A DNA stretch of 64,000 nt from an uncultured SAR86 cluster bacterium (GCA_902596665.1 CACJUN010000002.1:1-64000), one strand, 5' to 3'; counted from the stretch's first letter, positions 46,979-56,212 are shown. Program-made: numbers and translations. The notes: generated by a model not told the origin, from the sequence alone.

Positions 46979-48144
46979 TGAAGATTCTTGCTTTAGGCGG
47001 AAGCGGAGGCATGGGACGGTTTGCTGTTCATTCTCTTATTAAGCATCCTCAAGTAGAAAGTATTTTAGTTGCAGATTTAAATGAATCCGCAGCAAAGAAA
47101 TTTGCCTCCACTCTTTCTGAAAAAACTTCTGGCATCGGCATCGATGTTACTGATAAAGAGGCTTTGGAGAGAGCAATGAACGGTGTTGACGTTGTCATAA
47201 ATACAACTGGACCTTTTTTCAAACTCGCTGTGCCTATATTGGAAGCAGCTATTGAGACCAAAACGCATTACCTAGACATATGCGATGACTGGGAACCTAC
47301 TGAAAAAATGTTTCTCTTAAACGATAAAGCGAAAGCTGCCGGCATAACTGCCATCATTGGTTTAGGTGCAAGCCCAGGGATTACCAACATGCTTGGATTA
47401 ATCGCTATGAAAGAACTCGATCAAGTTTCTAAGGTTTATACCGGATGGGATATGTCCTCAGCACAACCCGAAGAGGAATCTTCTCAAACAGGAGTTAATG
47501 CAGCCATGGTTCATGGCATTGAACAAATAATTGGCAAAGTAAAAGTCTTTAGCTCTGGAGCATACAAAATGGTTCGTCCGCTTGAAAAGGTCACAGTTGA
47601 CTATCCACAGCTCGGGACCTACAAAGCAAATATCTTCGGACATCCTGAAGCAATAAGCTTTCCTCATCATTATCCGGAAATAAAAGAATCCTTAAACCTA
47701 ATGCACAGCAACGATGATTCATTAATTAGTGTTTTGAAATTTATTCGTTTTTTTATAGAAAAAAAACTTTTGTCAAAAAACATGGCTGCGAGAATTTTAA
47801 CTTGGTTAGAGGGAACGCAATCTCCTGACTACGATAAAGCAGGTGTCGAAATGTTACCGTCTGTCTATGGTTATGCTGAAGGGATCAAGAATAAAAAGAA
47901 AATCTCTGTAGCAGCAACTTTTCATACAGGGGCTAGCGTTGATGACTTATCCATGGGAGAAGCAACAGCATATCCTTTATCTTGTGGAGTGAAAATGATT
48001 TTAGACGGATTGGTACTAGACACAGGAGTCCATGCCCCAGAGTCAGGTATTATTGATCCAGAACTTTTTTTTAGCTATCTTTCAAAAGAGATAGATGGTT
48101 CAGAATCTATTATCCCTTTGATAACTACAAAAAGTATCTCTTAA
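46978..48144 (+). CDS. Saccharopine-dehydrogenase-like NAD(P)-dependent reductase
   Basis: The 388-residue protein starts with a Rossmann strand MKILALGGSGGMGRFAVHSL and has LVADLNESAAKKFA, VDVVINTTGPFFKLAVPILEA, YLDICDDW and IIGLGASPGITNMLGL, all typical of saccharopine-dehydrogenase-family reductases. The true substrate in this family varies widely. Its ATG overlaps the OYE stop (TAATG). Sandwiched between other reductases. Confidence 0.9.
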   Translation: MKILALGGSGGMGRFAVHSLIKHPQVESILVADLNESAAKKFASTLSEKTSGIGIDVTDKEALERAMNGVDVVINTTGPFFKLAVPILEAAIETKTHYLDICDDWEPTEKMFLLNDKAKAAGITAIIGLGASPGITNMLGLIAMKELDQVSKVYTGWDMSSAQPEEESSQTGVNAAMVHGIEQIIGKVKVFSSGAYKMVRPLEKVTVDYPQLGTYKANIFGHPEAISFPHHYPEIKESLNLMHSNDDSLISVLKFIRFFIEKKLLSKNMAARILTWLEGTQSPDYDKAGVEMLPSVYGYAEGIKNKKKISVAATFHTGASVDDLSMGEATAYPLSCGVKMILDGLVLDTGVHAPESGIIDPELFFSYLSKEIDGSESIIPLITTKSIS

Positions 48145-48146
48145 AT

Positions 48147-49130
48147 ATGGAGTCAAGAGAATTTAAACCGTTCGGATCAGTAAGTGCTTTAACCCTTGGT
48201 GGCGGTGGCATTGGCAATGTCTGGGGAGAGACTTCCAAAGAGGAGAGCATCGCATCTGTTCATCTGGCTTTAGAATCGGGAATCGATCACTTAGATGTCG
48301 CTCCAATGTATGGAAAAGGGGAAGCTGAAAGAGTCGTAGGTGAAGCTATAAAAGAGAGAAGCAGAGATAGTTTTAGACTAACAACAAAATGCGCGCTCGG
48401 CAGTTTGCCTGATGAGGAAGTATATGATCGCTTCAATACATCATTGATAAGAAGTTTAGATACCATGGGCACTGATTACGTTGACCTCTTTCTTCTTCAT
48501 TCCCAGCTAGTAGAGAATGATCATGAATCTCAAAAACCCGATTCATCTTTTGTTGCCACTGGAAACTTAACAACCTTAAAAAGCTTTTATGATGCCGTTG
48601 TGCCAGCGATGGAGACCTTAAAAAAAGAAGGTAAGATCTTGAATTGGGGTATTGGTCCTGGTCAAGAAGAGGCTGTGTGCGATGTGATCAATTCTACAAC
48701 CCCTCCGGATGCAATTCAGTGTGGAGTAAATATTTTGAATTCATTGGGAGCAATCGGGTACGCTAGCATAAAACCAAATCCAAAACTGGTTCTAGAGGAA
48801 AGCAAGAAAAAAGATATTCCCATTTTGGCTATTCGAGCTGTTCAAGCTGGTGCACTGACCTCAAAAATGGATCGAGAGCCACATCCAAGTGGGTTCGATC
48901 ATCCTGATTTTGCTGATTATGAAAAAGCTCAACCGTTTCGTGAGCTTGCTGAAGATTGGGGAGAATCACCTGCTTCTCTCGCTCACAGATATGCTTTAAG
49001 CATTGATAAAGTAGGTTCTGTCATTCTAGGCATTAAAAATAGAGAGGAATTGATCGAGTGCTTAGAGGCAGAAAAAAAAGGTAGACTTGATGCAGAGCAA
49101 ATTTTAACTCTAGAAAATTTATTTAATTAG
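48147..49130 (+). CDS. Aldo/keto reductase
   Basis: A TIM-barrel NADPH oxidoreductase of 327 residues. LTLGGGGIGNVWG, GIDHLDVAPMYGKGEAERVVGEA (Asp and Tyr of the tetrad), LTTKCALG (Lys), and YVDLFLLHSQ (His). Its cofactor site near the C-terminus has KVGSVILGIKNREEL. Resembles the D-threo-aldose 1-dehydrogenase/AKR15 type. Two bases follow the upstream stop. Confidence 0.92.
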   Translation: MESREFKPFGSVSALTLGGGGIGNVWGETSKEESIASVHLALESGIDHLDVAPMYGKGEAERVVGEAIKERSRDSFRLTTKCALGSLPDEEVYDRFNTSLIRSLDTMGTDYVDLFLLHSQLVENDHESQKPDSSFVATGNLTTLKSFYDAVVPAMETLKKEGKILNWGIGPGQEEAVCDVINSTTPPDAIQCGVNILNSLGAIGYASIKPNPKLVLEESKKKDIPILAIRAVQAGALTSKMDREPHPSGFDHPDFADYEKAQPFRELAEDWGESPASLAHRYALSIDKVGSVILGIKNREELIECLEAEKKGRLDAEQILTLENLFN

Positions 49131-49131
49131 A

Positions 49132-50136
49132 ATGAAAAAAGGATATAAAAAACCTAATCTCCAATCTAAATATTATCATGAGCTTTTTGAAAGCCTTCCT
49201 CCCCTTGAAGGTAAAACCATAGTAATTACAGGAACTACCTCTGGTACCGGATACACCGCAGCTGAAGCATGCGGCAAACTAGGCGCAAAAGTTGTTCTTT
49301 TAAATAGACCTTCAGAAAGGGCTAAAAACTCATTTGAAAAATTAAAAGAGACAACTTCCAACGGATCTTTTCATTCGATAGATTGCGATTTGCAAAGTTT
49401 TGCTGCAGTGCGGGAATGTATCCCCAAAATTAATGAGCTTTGTTCAGAGGGAATTGATGTGCTCTGCAACAATGCCGGAGTGATGGCACTTGAAGACATG
49501 CCAACTGGCGATGGGTACGACATTCAAATGCAAACCAATCACCTTTCACACTTTCTATTAACAAAACTTTTATGGCCGTTGCTTAAAAAAGCTGCAAATG
49601 AAAAAGGCGAAGCAAGAGTAGTCAACCACTCTAGCGGAGCAAGACATTCTGTGAAAAAACTTGAGCCCCAATTTTTAGAGCAAAAAGGTGGCTCTCTTGG
49701 TGGAAACGGTAAAAGTATGTTTTTTGGTGGCGGTAGATGGATAAGATACGGACAAACTAAATTGGCAAACGCAGCTTATACTGCGGCTATGCACGAAAAG
49801 TTACAAAATATTGGTTCAAAGATTAAAGCCATCGTTGCACACCCTGGTCTTGCGGAAACTGATCTTCAAGATACCACGGTTAAAGAGGGAGGGTTAGGCA
49901 GATGGTTCACAGCACAATTTATGAAATTTGGTCAGTCTCAAGAAGATGGAACAATGGGAATTCTAAGAGGCATAGCAGATCCTTCAATTGAATCAGGAAC
50001 ATTCATTGGTCCAAAAGGCATGAAAGGGCTTGCAACGACATTTAAATTGGAAGCAAAGTACGACAATCCTGAAACTAGAGAGATGATTTGGAAAAAAAGC
50101 TGCGAAGCTGTTGGAGAGGATTTTACAATCACTTAA
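49132..50136 (+). CDS. Short-chain dehydrogenase (retinol dehydrogenase/protochlorophyllide-reductase-like)
   Basis: SDR of 334 residues with an N-terminal extension. IVITGTTSGTGYTAAEACG, VLCNNAGVMALEDMP, MQTNHLSHFLLTKLL, VVNHSSGARHS and YGQTKLANAAYTAAMH define it, with Tyr-x3-Lys present. The C-terminal segment shows AHPGLAETDLQD. Last gene of the CmcJ-OYE-reductase-AKR-SDR series; 1 base after the AKR. Substrate not predictable. Confidence 0.92.
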   Translation: MKKGYKKPNLQSKYYHELFESLPPLEGKTIVITGTTSGTGYTAAEACGKLGAKVVLLNRPSERAKNSFEKLKETTSNGSFHSIDCDLQSFAAVRECIPKINELCSEGIDVLCNNAGVMALEDMPTGDGYDIQMQTNHLSHFLLTKLLWPLLKKAANEKGEARVVNHSSGARHSVKKLEPQFLEQKGGSLGGNGKSMFFGGGRWIRYGQTKLANAAYTAAMHEKLQNIGSKIKAIVAHPGLAETDLQDTTVKEGGLGRWFTAQFMKFGQSQEDGTMGILRGIADPSIESGTFIGPKGMKGLATTFKLEAKYDNPETREMIWKKSCEAVGEDFTIT

Positions 50137-50140
50137 TAAC

Positions 50141-50242
50141 ATGACCTCTATAAAAATTGCTTGTTTGCAATTATCTCTAGCTGAAGAGGAATATTTAGAG
50201 GCTAAGAAAAATTATCAAGAAAAAGAAAAAGTCGAAGACTAA
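50141..50242 (+). CDS. Very short ORF resembling a nitrilase N-terminus (possible remnant)
   Basis: A 33-codon frame begins 4 bases after the SDR stop: MTSIKIACLQLSLAEEEYLE. The first ten residues are like the first strand of carbon-nitrogen hydrolases (KIAC.Q); the rest is a charged helix and then a stop. It may be a micro-protein, the decayed start of a lost gene, or chance. No strong ribosome site. Confidence 0.35.
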   Translation: MTSIKIACLQLSLAEEEYLEAKKNYQEKEKVED

Positions 50243-50274
50243 TTAACAGTCAATATTTTACTGATTAAGGGTAA

Positions 50275-51312
50275 TCAATCTGGGGTTATCTTCTTGATAA
50301 AGGCTATTTCTTTTTCATCATAGGCAGAACCATCTTGTCTAAAAATATCGTGAAACCAAACATCCGGCTCAGGGAGAGGTTCTCCTTCTATAACAAAATC
50401 TTCTTTATCTTTAAGTTCTTTGATTTTTAAGATGGTTTCCCAGCTAAAATGAGTCTGACTTTTACCTGCAACAAGACCCCAGTTATAGGCTCCTATGTTG
50501 TGCTCTTTAAAGATAGGCAAGGTAAATTCAAACGTCGTACCAAATTCTCTTGCCATGTATTCAGTGCACAAAAGAGGCCTACCAATTTCTTTTAGTTCTT
50601 CAATAATAGGAATCACCTTTTGGTGTTCATAGACATGGAAAGTAATGACATCCGATTTTTCTTTATTAGTCTGAATATTTTTATCGCCAATTGTGCCATT
50701 TAGGCAGGCAGTTAAAGGCTGGGACGGACGAACTTCAAAGGCCCAATCCCAAACTTTGGTTAAAAGAGTGTTAGATTCGTCTCCAATACCAAATTGACCC
50801 GGTTCGTTGTAGAGATCCCATAATAAGATTCTTTCATCATCTCGAAAATCATCGAGAATTTCTTGAGTAAATAATTTAAGTCTAGCCTCTTCCTCCTTAT
50901 TACCCTTTGCAATTTCTCTGACAATTTCGTGTCCAGGACTTTGTTTCCAACCGGAATTATGAACTCCTCTTACCGGCAGAGGTTGTTTGCCAAGTTTGGG
51001 AAAAGGTCTGTGACAATCGTCGAAGAGAACTAAGATAGGCTTTATATTATGATCTATACAAATGGTAAGGATTTCATTTAGTCGTTTTTGAAAATTTTCT
51101 TTATCTTGCCAGAGCAAATCGTGAAGATAAATTCGCAAACTATTGAAACCGATGTCATTAGCCCATCCGATTTCTTTATTATTCGTCTCTGGATCAAAAC
51201 TATCATCCTGAAACATTTCCAACTGATTGATGGCTATGCTTGGAAGGTAATTACATCCAACTAACCACTTATGATTTGAGTACCATTCATTAATATTCTT
51301 TTTATTCCACAT
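50275..51312 (-). CDS. GH5-like glycoside hydrolase
   Basis: A (beta/alpha)8 hydrolase of 345 residues in the cellulase-family clan (GH-A). The acid/base glutamate lies in LLWDLYNEPGQFG near residue 168, the nucleophile probably in LLCTEYMAREFG near residue 247. FNSLRIYLHDLLW and FHVYEH are also consistent. There is no signal peptide, so it acts on imported oligosaccharide or a glycoconjugate. Its ATG overlaps the TetR stop by one base. Confidence 0.82.
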   Translation of the reverse strand: MWNKKNINEWYSNHKWLVGCNYLPSIAINQLEMFQDDSFDPETNNKEIGWANDIGFNSLRIYLHDLLWQDKENFQKRLNEILTICIDHNIKPILVLFDDCHRPFPKLGKQPLPVRGVHNSGWKQSPGHEIVREIAKGNKEEEARLKLFTQEILDDFRDDERILLWDLYNEPGQFGIGDESNTLLTKVWDWAFEVRPSQPLTACLNGTIGDKNIQTNKEKSDVITFHVYEHQKVIPIIEELKEIGRPLLCTEYMAREFGTTFEFTLPIFKEHNIGAYNWGLVAGKSQTHFSWETILKIKELKDKEDFVIEGEPLPEPDVWFHDIFRQDGSAYDEKEIAFIKKITPD

Positions 51313-51968
51313 TACGAATTATTTAAAAATATTCTCTGTATCTTTGAGGAATGTTTCTTATACTCTGAAACGATAGAAGTGAGAAATTCTCGTTTTTCCT
51401 GATACGGCATTGAAAAAATATCCACACCTTCAGAATTATCAACAAAGGCTATGTCTGGATCTTTTCCAGCAAGCAATGAGTGCAGTGAACCAAGAAAGTT
51501 CCATCGATAAGTCTCTCTGATATTCTCAAATCGATCTAAAAGTTCTATGGGATCTCCTTTAAGCTCTCCTTTTTTAATCACTTGTTTGATCATCTTGTTG
51601 GTCACGCTTTTTGTATTTTCATCCCAAAGCTTCATTAAAAATGTTGGATTTTCTGCTACCCATTCAAGGATGGGCGAGCCGTAAAAAGCATGAAATTGGA
51701 AATAATTCCTTATAAAAATTTGTTTCAAGGGGCTGGTTTCATGATCAGAGAGTTCGATAACAAAATCCTGAATATTGATAATCACCTCCTTTGTTATTTC
51801 CTCAAAAAGATCTGTGATATCTGAAAAATGATTATAAAAAGTACCGTAGCCCAATTTTGCTTCTTTGGTGACCTTTGTAACGTCTATGTTTTTATAACCA
51901 TCCCGTTCAATGAGGGTTGCTGCAGCTTTGATTAACTTTGTTCGGTTGGTTGCTTTTCTTGTTTGCAT
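51312..51968 (-). CDS. TetR-family transcriptional regulator
   Basis: Ligand-responsive repressor type. The 218-residue protein has an N-terminal HTH: TKLIKAAATLIERDGYKNID, VTKVTKEAKLGYGTFYNHFS, DLFEEITKEV. The C-terminal ligand domain is not conserved enough to name. It is co-transcribed with the GH5-like gene and lies downstream of the methyltransferase. Inverted repeats just upstream (51970-51994) and before the DUF3604 gene are candidate operators. Confidence 0.94.
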   Translation of the reverse strand: MQTRKATNRTKLIKAAATLIERDGYKNIDVTKVTKEAKLGYGTFYNHFSDITDLFEEITKEVIINIQDFVIELSDHETSPLKQIFIRNYFQFHAFYGSPILEWVAENPTFLMKLWDENTKSVTNKMIKQVIKKGELKGDPIELLDRFENIRETYRWNFLGSLHSLLAGKDPDIAFVDNSEGVDIFSMPYQEKREFLTSIVSEYKKHSSKIQRIFLNNS

Positions 51969-51969
51969 A

Positions 51970-51994
51970 TTGTCATCTTACATAAAAATGACAA
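51970..51994. promoter_or_regulatory. Inverted repeat upstream of the TetR gene, candidate operator
   Basis: TTGTCAT at 51970-51976 and ATGACAA at 51988-51994 are exact inverse repeats with an 11-base spacer, just before the TetR start. A second ATGAC-like half follows at 51999-52003. This position fits autoregulation. Factor binding is inference. Confidence 0.45.
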
Positions 51995-52014
51995 AAAAAT
52001 GACTTTGTGTCGAT

Positions 52015-52878
52015 TTATTTTTTATCTGCTACAGCCTTTATGAATTTAGGACCTATCCCGCAACAGCCGCCTATTATGGTTGCACCAAGATTTCGCCATT
52101 CTTCTGCAAATTCTAAAAACTTTTCAACTGACAAATCTCGTAGTGATACTTGAACATCGTTATCAAGAGTCCAACCATCAGGAACGTTAAAGACATTTGG
52201 ATAGCCACCTATTGGTTTTTGAGTTAATTCTTTCAATTCTTTAAGCCCCTCAGTAATCGCGAAGGGATCTGTACAATTGAATAAATATGCCTCAGGCTTA
52301 ATCGAGGCAGAAGCGTTGAATGCTTCTTTAATTGACTCTCCGCTGCGCAGTTGATTTTTTTTATCTTCTTTAAGCGACCATGCTATCCAAACGGGCTTTT
52401 CATTATCAAGATTATGTAAGGCTTGTATGACGTGTTGCATCTCTTTTATCGATGACATCGTCTCGCAAATAAAAATATCAACGTACGGAGTGAGTTCCTT
52501 TATAAGAGTTTCATAAATTGGAACAGCTTCTTCTTTATCTATGACAAGATCAGGTCGATAGCTTTCTTCTAGCGGCGGCAAAGATCCAGCAACCGTAACT
52601 TTTTTTTTGGAATCATTTACGGCTTCTCTTGCAAGCTTTCCAGCCAAATGAATAAGTTCGGGCATTTTATCTTCAGCGTTCTGTTTAGACAAATAACTGG
52701 GAATGGTTGAATACGTATTGGTGATGATCAAGTCAGCACCGACATTAATATAATCAAGGTGAATTTCTTTGACTAACTCAGGGGCATCAATAAGATACTG
52801 AGCAGACCAAAGACCCGTAACAAGATCGGACCTTCTGGCTAGAAGCTCATTCCCCATACTTCCATCCATCACAATCAT
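52015..52878 (-). CDS. Homocysteine S-methyltransferase family protein
   Basis: Zinc-dependent thiol methyltransferase domain (PF02574), as in MmuM or the N-terminal unit of MetH. The 287-residue protein has MDGSMGNELLAR, DLIITNTYSTIPSYL, the first zinc cysteine in AYLFNCTDPFAI, and the C-terminal pair GGCCGIGPKFI. No methyl donor can be assigned. It is 12 bases after the DUF3604 gene in the minus-strand unit. Confidence 0.9.
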   Translation of the reverse strand: MIVMDGSMGNELLARRSDLVTGLWSAQYLIDAPELVKEIHLDYINVGADLIITNTYSTIPSYLSKQNAEDKMPELIHLAGKLAREAVNDSKKKVTVAGSLPPLEESYRPDLVIDKEEAVPIYETLIKELTPYVDIFICETMSSIKEMQHVIQALHNLDNEKPVWIAWSLKEDKKNQLRSGESIKEAFNASASIKPEAYLFNCTDPFAITEGLKELKELTQKPIGGYPNVFNVPDGWTLDNDVQVSLRDLSVEKFLEFAEEWRNLGATIIGGCCGIGPKFIKAVADKK

Positions 52879-52890
52879 ATTTCTCTAATC

Positions 52891-54948
52891 TTATTCGTTA
52901 TCTAGAACAGTATCGTCGGTTGAGAACAAAGCAGCTTGCTCAGGTCTTACTGAGCTTATCCAAATGGGTGTGGACCAAGCTCGCTCTTGGATTAAAGTTT
53001 CTAAATCTTTTCTAATTGTAGATTCTGTTTTTATCGCATCCCAAGTCGACCATCGGCAAGTTGGATTTTCTAATACTCTAACGTAGTAAAAGTTTTTCTG
53101 TGTTGGATCGTAATTCTCATCCGTCCAAATTGTCTTTAGTTCAGCAGCGCCTCTATCCATAGAGAAAGCACATGTTTCTATATCAACTTTTGCTCCGTTA
53201 TCAGGACAACGATTGGTTGTAGGGTTAACTTTCAGGCCGTTAGAGCATACGACGTCAATGACTTCTTCGTTTGGCATAGCATCAAATTCATCTACGGTAC
53301 CTTTGATGATTTGAATTCTTTGTAGCGGGGCACCGTTTTTATCTCTTTGAGCCCAAACTATGAAGGAAGGTTTTTCATCTTTATTGTAAGCAAGATCTCC
53401 ACCCATGCTTACTCCCTTCTCATATGCCTTTGCAATAACTCCCTCGTCGTCTAGATCTAGTTCATCTAAGCCAAAACCTCCAAAGAATCTTAATTTAATT
53501 CTAGTGCCTGAAGTTGCATAAGTTTCCTTTCTTCTAAAGCCAGCAAAAATAGACTCTCTGGTATTTTCTTCAGCCCAAACTGCAGCAATCCCTGACGCTC
53601 CCCAACGAGAGTAGTAGGTATCCAAGAAATATTCTTCATCTTGTTCAACAAATCGATAAAGACCCTGAGTGTTAACCGATGAAGTGAGCTGATCAATGGT
53701 TTCTTTATCAAGAGGGGTTGATCCTCTGAGCCAAGTTTCACCATCTAGTAAACCTACTTTCGACCAATAATTTGATTCATCATATGAGGAAGCTGCTGTA
53801 TGAGTGTCACTGGCTCCAACTAAACCAAATTTATAGGGATTTCCTTTGCCCTCCCATTCAGCTAGCATTCCACGAAGGTAAGCATCTCTGACGTAACCCC
53901 CGTATGGAATTGAATAAATGTTTTGTCCGATTCTAGATGGAAAGATTTCAAAATTAGCCCACTCGTCATTTGGCGAGAGAAGAGGGTGAGTTTCTGATGT
54001 TCCTTTAACTTGAGTTACCTCTACAAGAGGTTCATTACGCATCCTAAAAGCAGCGTATTCTTTATCAACCACTTCTCCGTTCCATTTTTCATCTTCAAAC
54101 ATCTGACCATTAGAGCCGTTACTGTTGTGTGGTATTGCTATGCTATCGATACCTTTTTCATCTCTCAGCATATCCATCCAAGTCCAAAGATCCTCTGGAT
54201 TTATTGAATCAATTCTTGAAAACGGTCTTGTAGGAACTTTAGAGCCTTCAAAAATAACATTCCTATGAAGGTTTTCAGAATTCGCCATTGATGATGTGTA
54301 TTCGTAAGCAATAAAAGTTGTTAATTTTCCAGGTTCATAATTTTCTTCTGCTGATCGAGCAACATCTGCCCAAGCTGCCAGATGCGTTCCGTGGTCATAC
54401 ATATCGCTTGCTAGAGATAAATTATTCGTTCTCCAAGCGTTAAAAGCACCAACTACATCATAATTTGTCAGGGTTCTGACCATATTTCTAAAGGCACCAA
54501 CTCTCTGAGGAATTGAGTCTAAATTCACATTGCCTTCTGCATTAAGATCATGAAAGTGATCAGCCCCAGGAAGCCTTGAAGCTTTAGATCCAACATCAGC
54601 CCATCCAGGGACCATGCCCATGAAAAAACCATGATCGGTAACAGCATAAAAATCCAATGGCTCTCTTAACTGTTGATCAAATCCTAACGGATGTTTGATT
54701 GCTTCTCCGCGAGCGAATCGATAAGCATCATCAGGAGTAGCAGTCGTCCCAAAAATATACGCATCAAACGAATGTTTAGTATGGACGTGGAGATCACCAA
54801 AAAAAACGTTTCTGTCCTCACTGTATGCATGTCTAGCATTCTCTCTTTTACTTAGATCAGCTCCTTCTGAGAAGTCTTTAGTTTGTTTGAGGGAATCGGA
54901 ACAACCAATGAATATTATTGTTATTGATACAAGTAAAACTTTTAACAT
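52891..54948 (-). CDS. DUF3604 lipoprotein with PHP-like metal motif
   Basis: DUF3604 proteins are large, often lipid-anchored and found in marine bacteria, with unknown function. The 685 residues start with a lipobox (VSITIIFIGC, cysteine 16). The conserved FFGDLHVHTKHSFDAYIFG near residues 49-67 is a PHP-type metal motif (H-x-H), with AVTDHGFFMGM, AIPHNSNGSNG and GASDTHTAASSYDESNYW following. This pattern suggests a metallo-phosphatase or -hydrolase-like barrel at the cell surface. First gene of the minus-strand unit. Confidence 0.9.
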   Translation of the reverse strand: MLKVLLVSITIIFIGCSDSLKQTKDFSEGADLSKRENARHAYSEDRNVFFGDLHVHTKHSFDAYIFGTTATPDDAYRFARGEAIKHPLGFDQQLREPLDFYAVTDHGFFMGMVPGWADVGSKASRLPGADHFHDLNAEGNVNLDSIPQRVGAFRNMVRTLTNYDVVGAFNAWRTNNLSLASDMYDHGTHLAAWADVARSAEENYEPGKLTTFIAYEYTSSMANSENLHRNVIFEGSKVPTRPFSRIDSINPEDLWTWMDMLRDEKGIDSIAIPHNSNGSNGQMFEDEKWNGEVVDKEYAAFRMRNEPLVEVTQVKGTSETHPLLSPNDEWANFEIFPSRIGQNIYSIPYGGYVRDAYLRGMLAEWEGKGNPYKFGLVGASDTHTAASSYDESNYWSKVGLLDGETWLRGSTPLDKETIDQLTSSVNTQGLYRFVEQDEEYFLDTYYSRWGASGIAAVWAEENTRESIFAGFRRKETYATSGTRIKLRFFGGFGLDELDLDDEGVIAKAYEKGVSMGGDLAYNKDEKPSFIVWAQRDKNGAPLQRIQIIKGTVDEFDAMPNEEVIDVVCSNGLKVNPTTNRCPDNGAKVDIETCAFSMDRGAAELKTIWTDENYDPTQKNFYYVRVLENPTCRWSTWDAIKTESTIRKDLETLIQERAWSTPIWISSVRPEQAALFSTDDTVLDNE

Positions 54949-55022
54949 CTTTTCCCCTTTGCTCAGTCTTAAAGACTCACTTTATTAATAAATATTCTCT
55001 CAATAGAATAGCTAAGAAAATA

Positions 55023-55039
55023 TGACATATTTAATGTCA
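55023..55039. promoter_or_regulatory. Palindrome upstream of the DUF3604 gene, candidate operator
   Basis: TGACAT-ATTTA-ATGTCA: exact 6-base arms with a 5-base spacer, 75 bases before the DUF3604 start. Read on the minus strand, one arm is part of TTGACATT, which resembles a -35 box. A second small palindrome AGTCTTAAAGACT at 54965-54977 is in the leader. Probably a repressor site, perhaps for the TetR protein of the same unit. Confidence 0.5.
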
Positions 55040-55069
55040 AAAGTGAATAAATTAATCAATTCAACTCTT

Positions 55070-56071
55070 CTAGACTTCGATTGAAATCTTCCCAAAATGT
55101 TTGTTGTCCATCTGAAATTGAAACGCTTCGCCTAACTTCTCCAATTTAAAAGTATCGCTAATTATCGGTCTGATGTCAGTCTTATTAAGAAAATCAACCA
55201 TGTCTCTCTGAGATTTTTGGCTGCCCATGGATATTCCTGAAGTTCGAAGCTGTTTAGCAAAAAGTCTTGGCAGTAAAATTTCACTGGTGTTCCCGTCTAA
55301 GATTCCAATAATGGAAATATGTCCACCCAGCTTGGCGCATCGAATTGATTCATTGAAAGATTCTCCTCCTGCAACTTCAACGACATGATCTACTCCTTCA
55401 TTCGCAGTTAATCGTAAAACTTCTTTTCCCCATTGCGGATGTTCTTTGTAATTAACCACTTCATCAGCTCCTAGGGATTTTAATTTTTCTGCTTTTTCAT
55501 CGGAAGAGGTCGTAGCAATGACATTTGCTCCGTGAGCCTTAGCTAATTGAAGAGCAAAGATGGATACACCGCCGGATCCTTGGACTAAAATCGTTTCGTT
55601 TGGTTGAAGGTTTCCTTCCTCCATTATTGCTCGCCAAGCGGTAAGTCCTGCACAGGGTAATGTGGCTGCTTCTTGCAAAGACCAATCCTTAGGTATCGGT
55701 GTCAATGCATTAGCCTTGATGGTCATGTATTCGCTTGCGTAACCGTCTTCGTTATCTCCAATGAAGCTGAAGTATTCGTATTTTGGTGGACCCTCAATCC
55801 ATCTTGGAAAACTCACGCTCATCACTTGATCTCCGGTTTTCCATTCACTGACTGACTCACCGATTGCTTCGACGGTACATCCAGCATCTCCAAGAGGAAC
55901 TCTTTTATCCTCAGTCGGAATAAAGCCAAGAGCGACAAGAAGGTCATGATAATTAAGGCTACTATGCGAAACTTTGAGAAGAACCTCATCGCTCTGAGGT
56001 TCTGGTTGCTCTGCATCAACAAACTTAAGGTTTTCTAGCCCGCCTGGTTTTTCTATTTCAATTCTTTTCAT
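55070..56071 (-). CDS. Quinone-oxidoreductase/alcohol-dehydrogenase-like MDR enzyme
   Basis: A 333-residue medium-chain dehydrogenase/reductase: SHSSLNYHDLLVALGFIP, PLGDAGCTVEAIGESVSEW, YASEYMTIKAN, LPCAGLTAWRAIMEEGNLQ, the cofactor loop LVQGSGGVSIFALQLAKAHG, and GVDHVVEVAGG. No four-cysteine structural zinc loop is visible. It is most like the NAD(P)-dependent alcohol dehydrogenases of the MDR7 group. Separated by the operator region from the DUF3604 unit. Confidence 0.88.
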   Translation of the reverse strand: MKRIEIEKPGGLENLKFVDAEQPEPQSDEVLLKVSHSSLNYHDLLVALGFIPTEDKRVPLGDAGCTVEAIGESVSEWKTGDQVMSVSFPRWIEGPPKYEYFSFIGDNEDGYASEYMTIKANALTPIPKDWSLQEAATLPCAGLTAWRAIMEEGNLQPNETILVQGSGGVSIFALQLAKAHGANVIATTSSDEKAEKLKSLGADEVVNYKEHPQWGKEVLRLTANEGVDHVVEVAGGESFNESIRCAKLGGHISIIGILDGNTSEILLPRLFAKQLRTSGISMGSQKSQRDMVDFLNKTDIRPIISDTFKLEKLGEAFQFQMDNKHFGKISIEV

Positions 56072-56206
56072 ATCTTATTTTCCTAAAACAGCATAAAAAA
56101 ACGCTTTTTTAATAACTTTGAGTTACATACATATAAAATCAATCTTATTTTGCACGCATTTCACAAAAATGCACTCTTTTAGATCACTTGGTCGTTTCAC
56201 TTTCCC

Positions 56207-56212
56207 TATAAT
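56207..56212 (+). promoter_or_regulatory. -10 element TATAAT of a candidate promoter for the micro-ORFs
   Basis: An exact TATAAT, preceded by CCCTTTCAC-type sequence and, 13 bases upstream, by TTGGTC at 56188-56193. The spacing is short for a standard -35, so the -35 is not certain. Transcription would begin near 56219, about 40 bases before the first micro-ORF. Confidence 0.45.

Noticed and set aside
53490-53744. 84-residue minus-strand frame inside the DUF3604 gene
   Set aside because: Same strand, shifted frame within a conserved coding region; no ribosome site or family resemblance.
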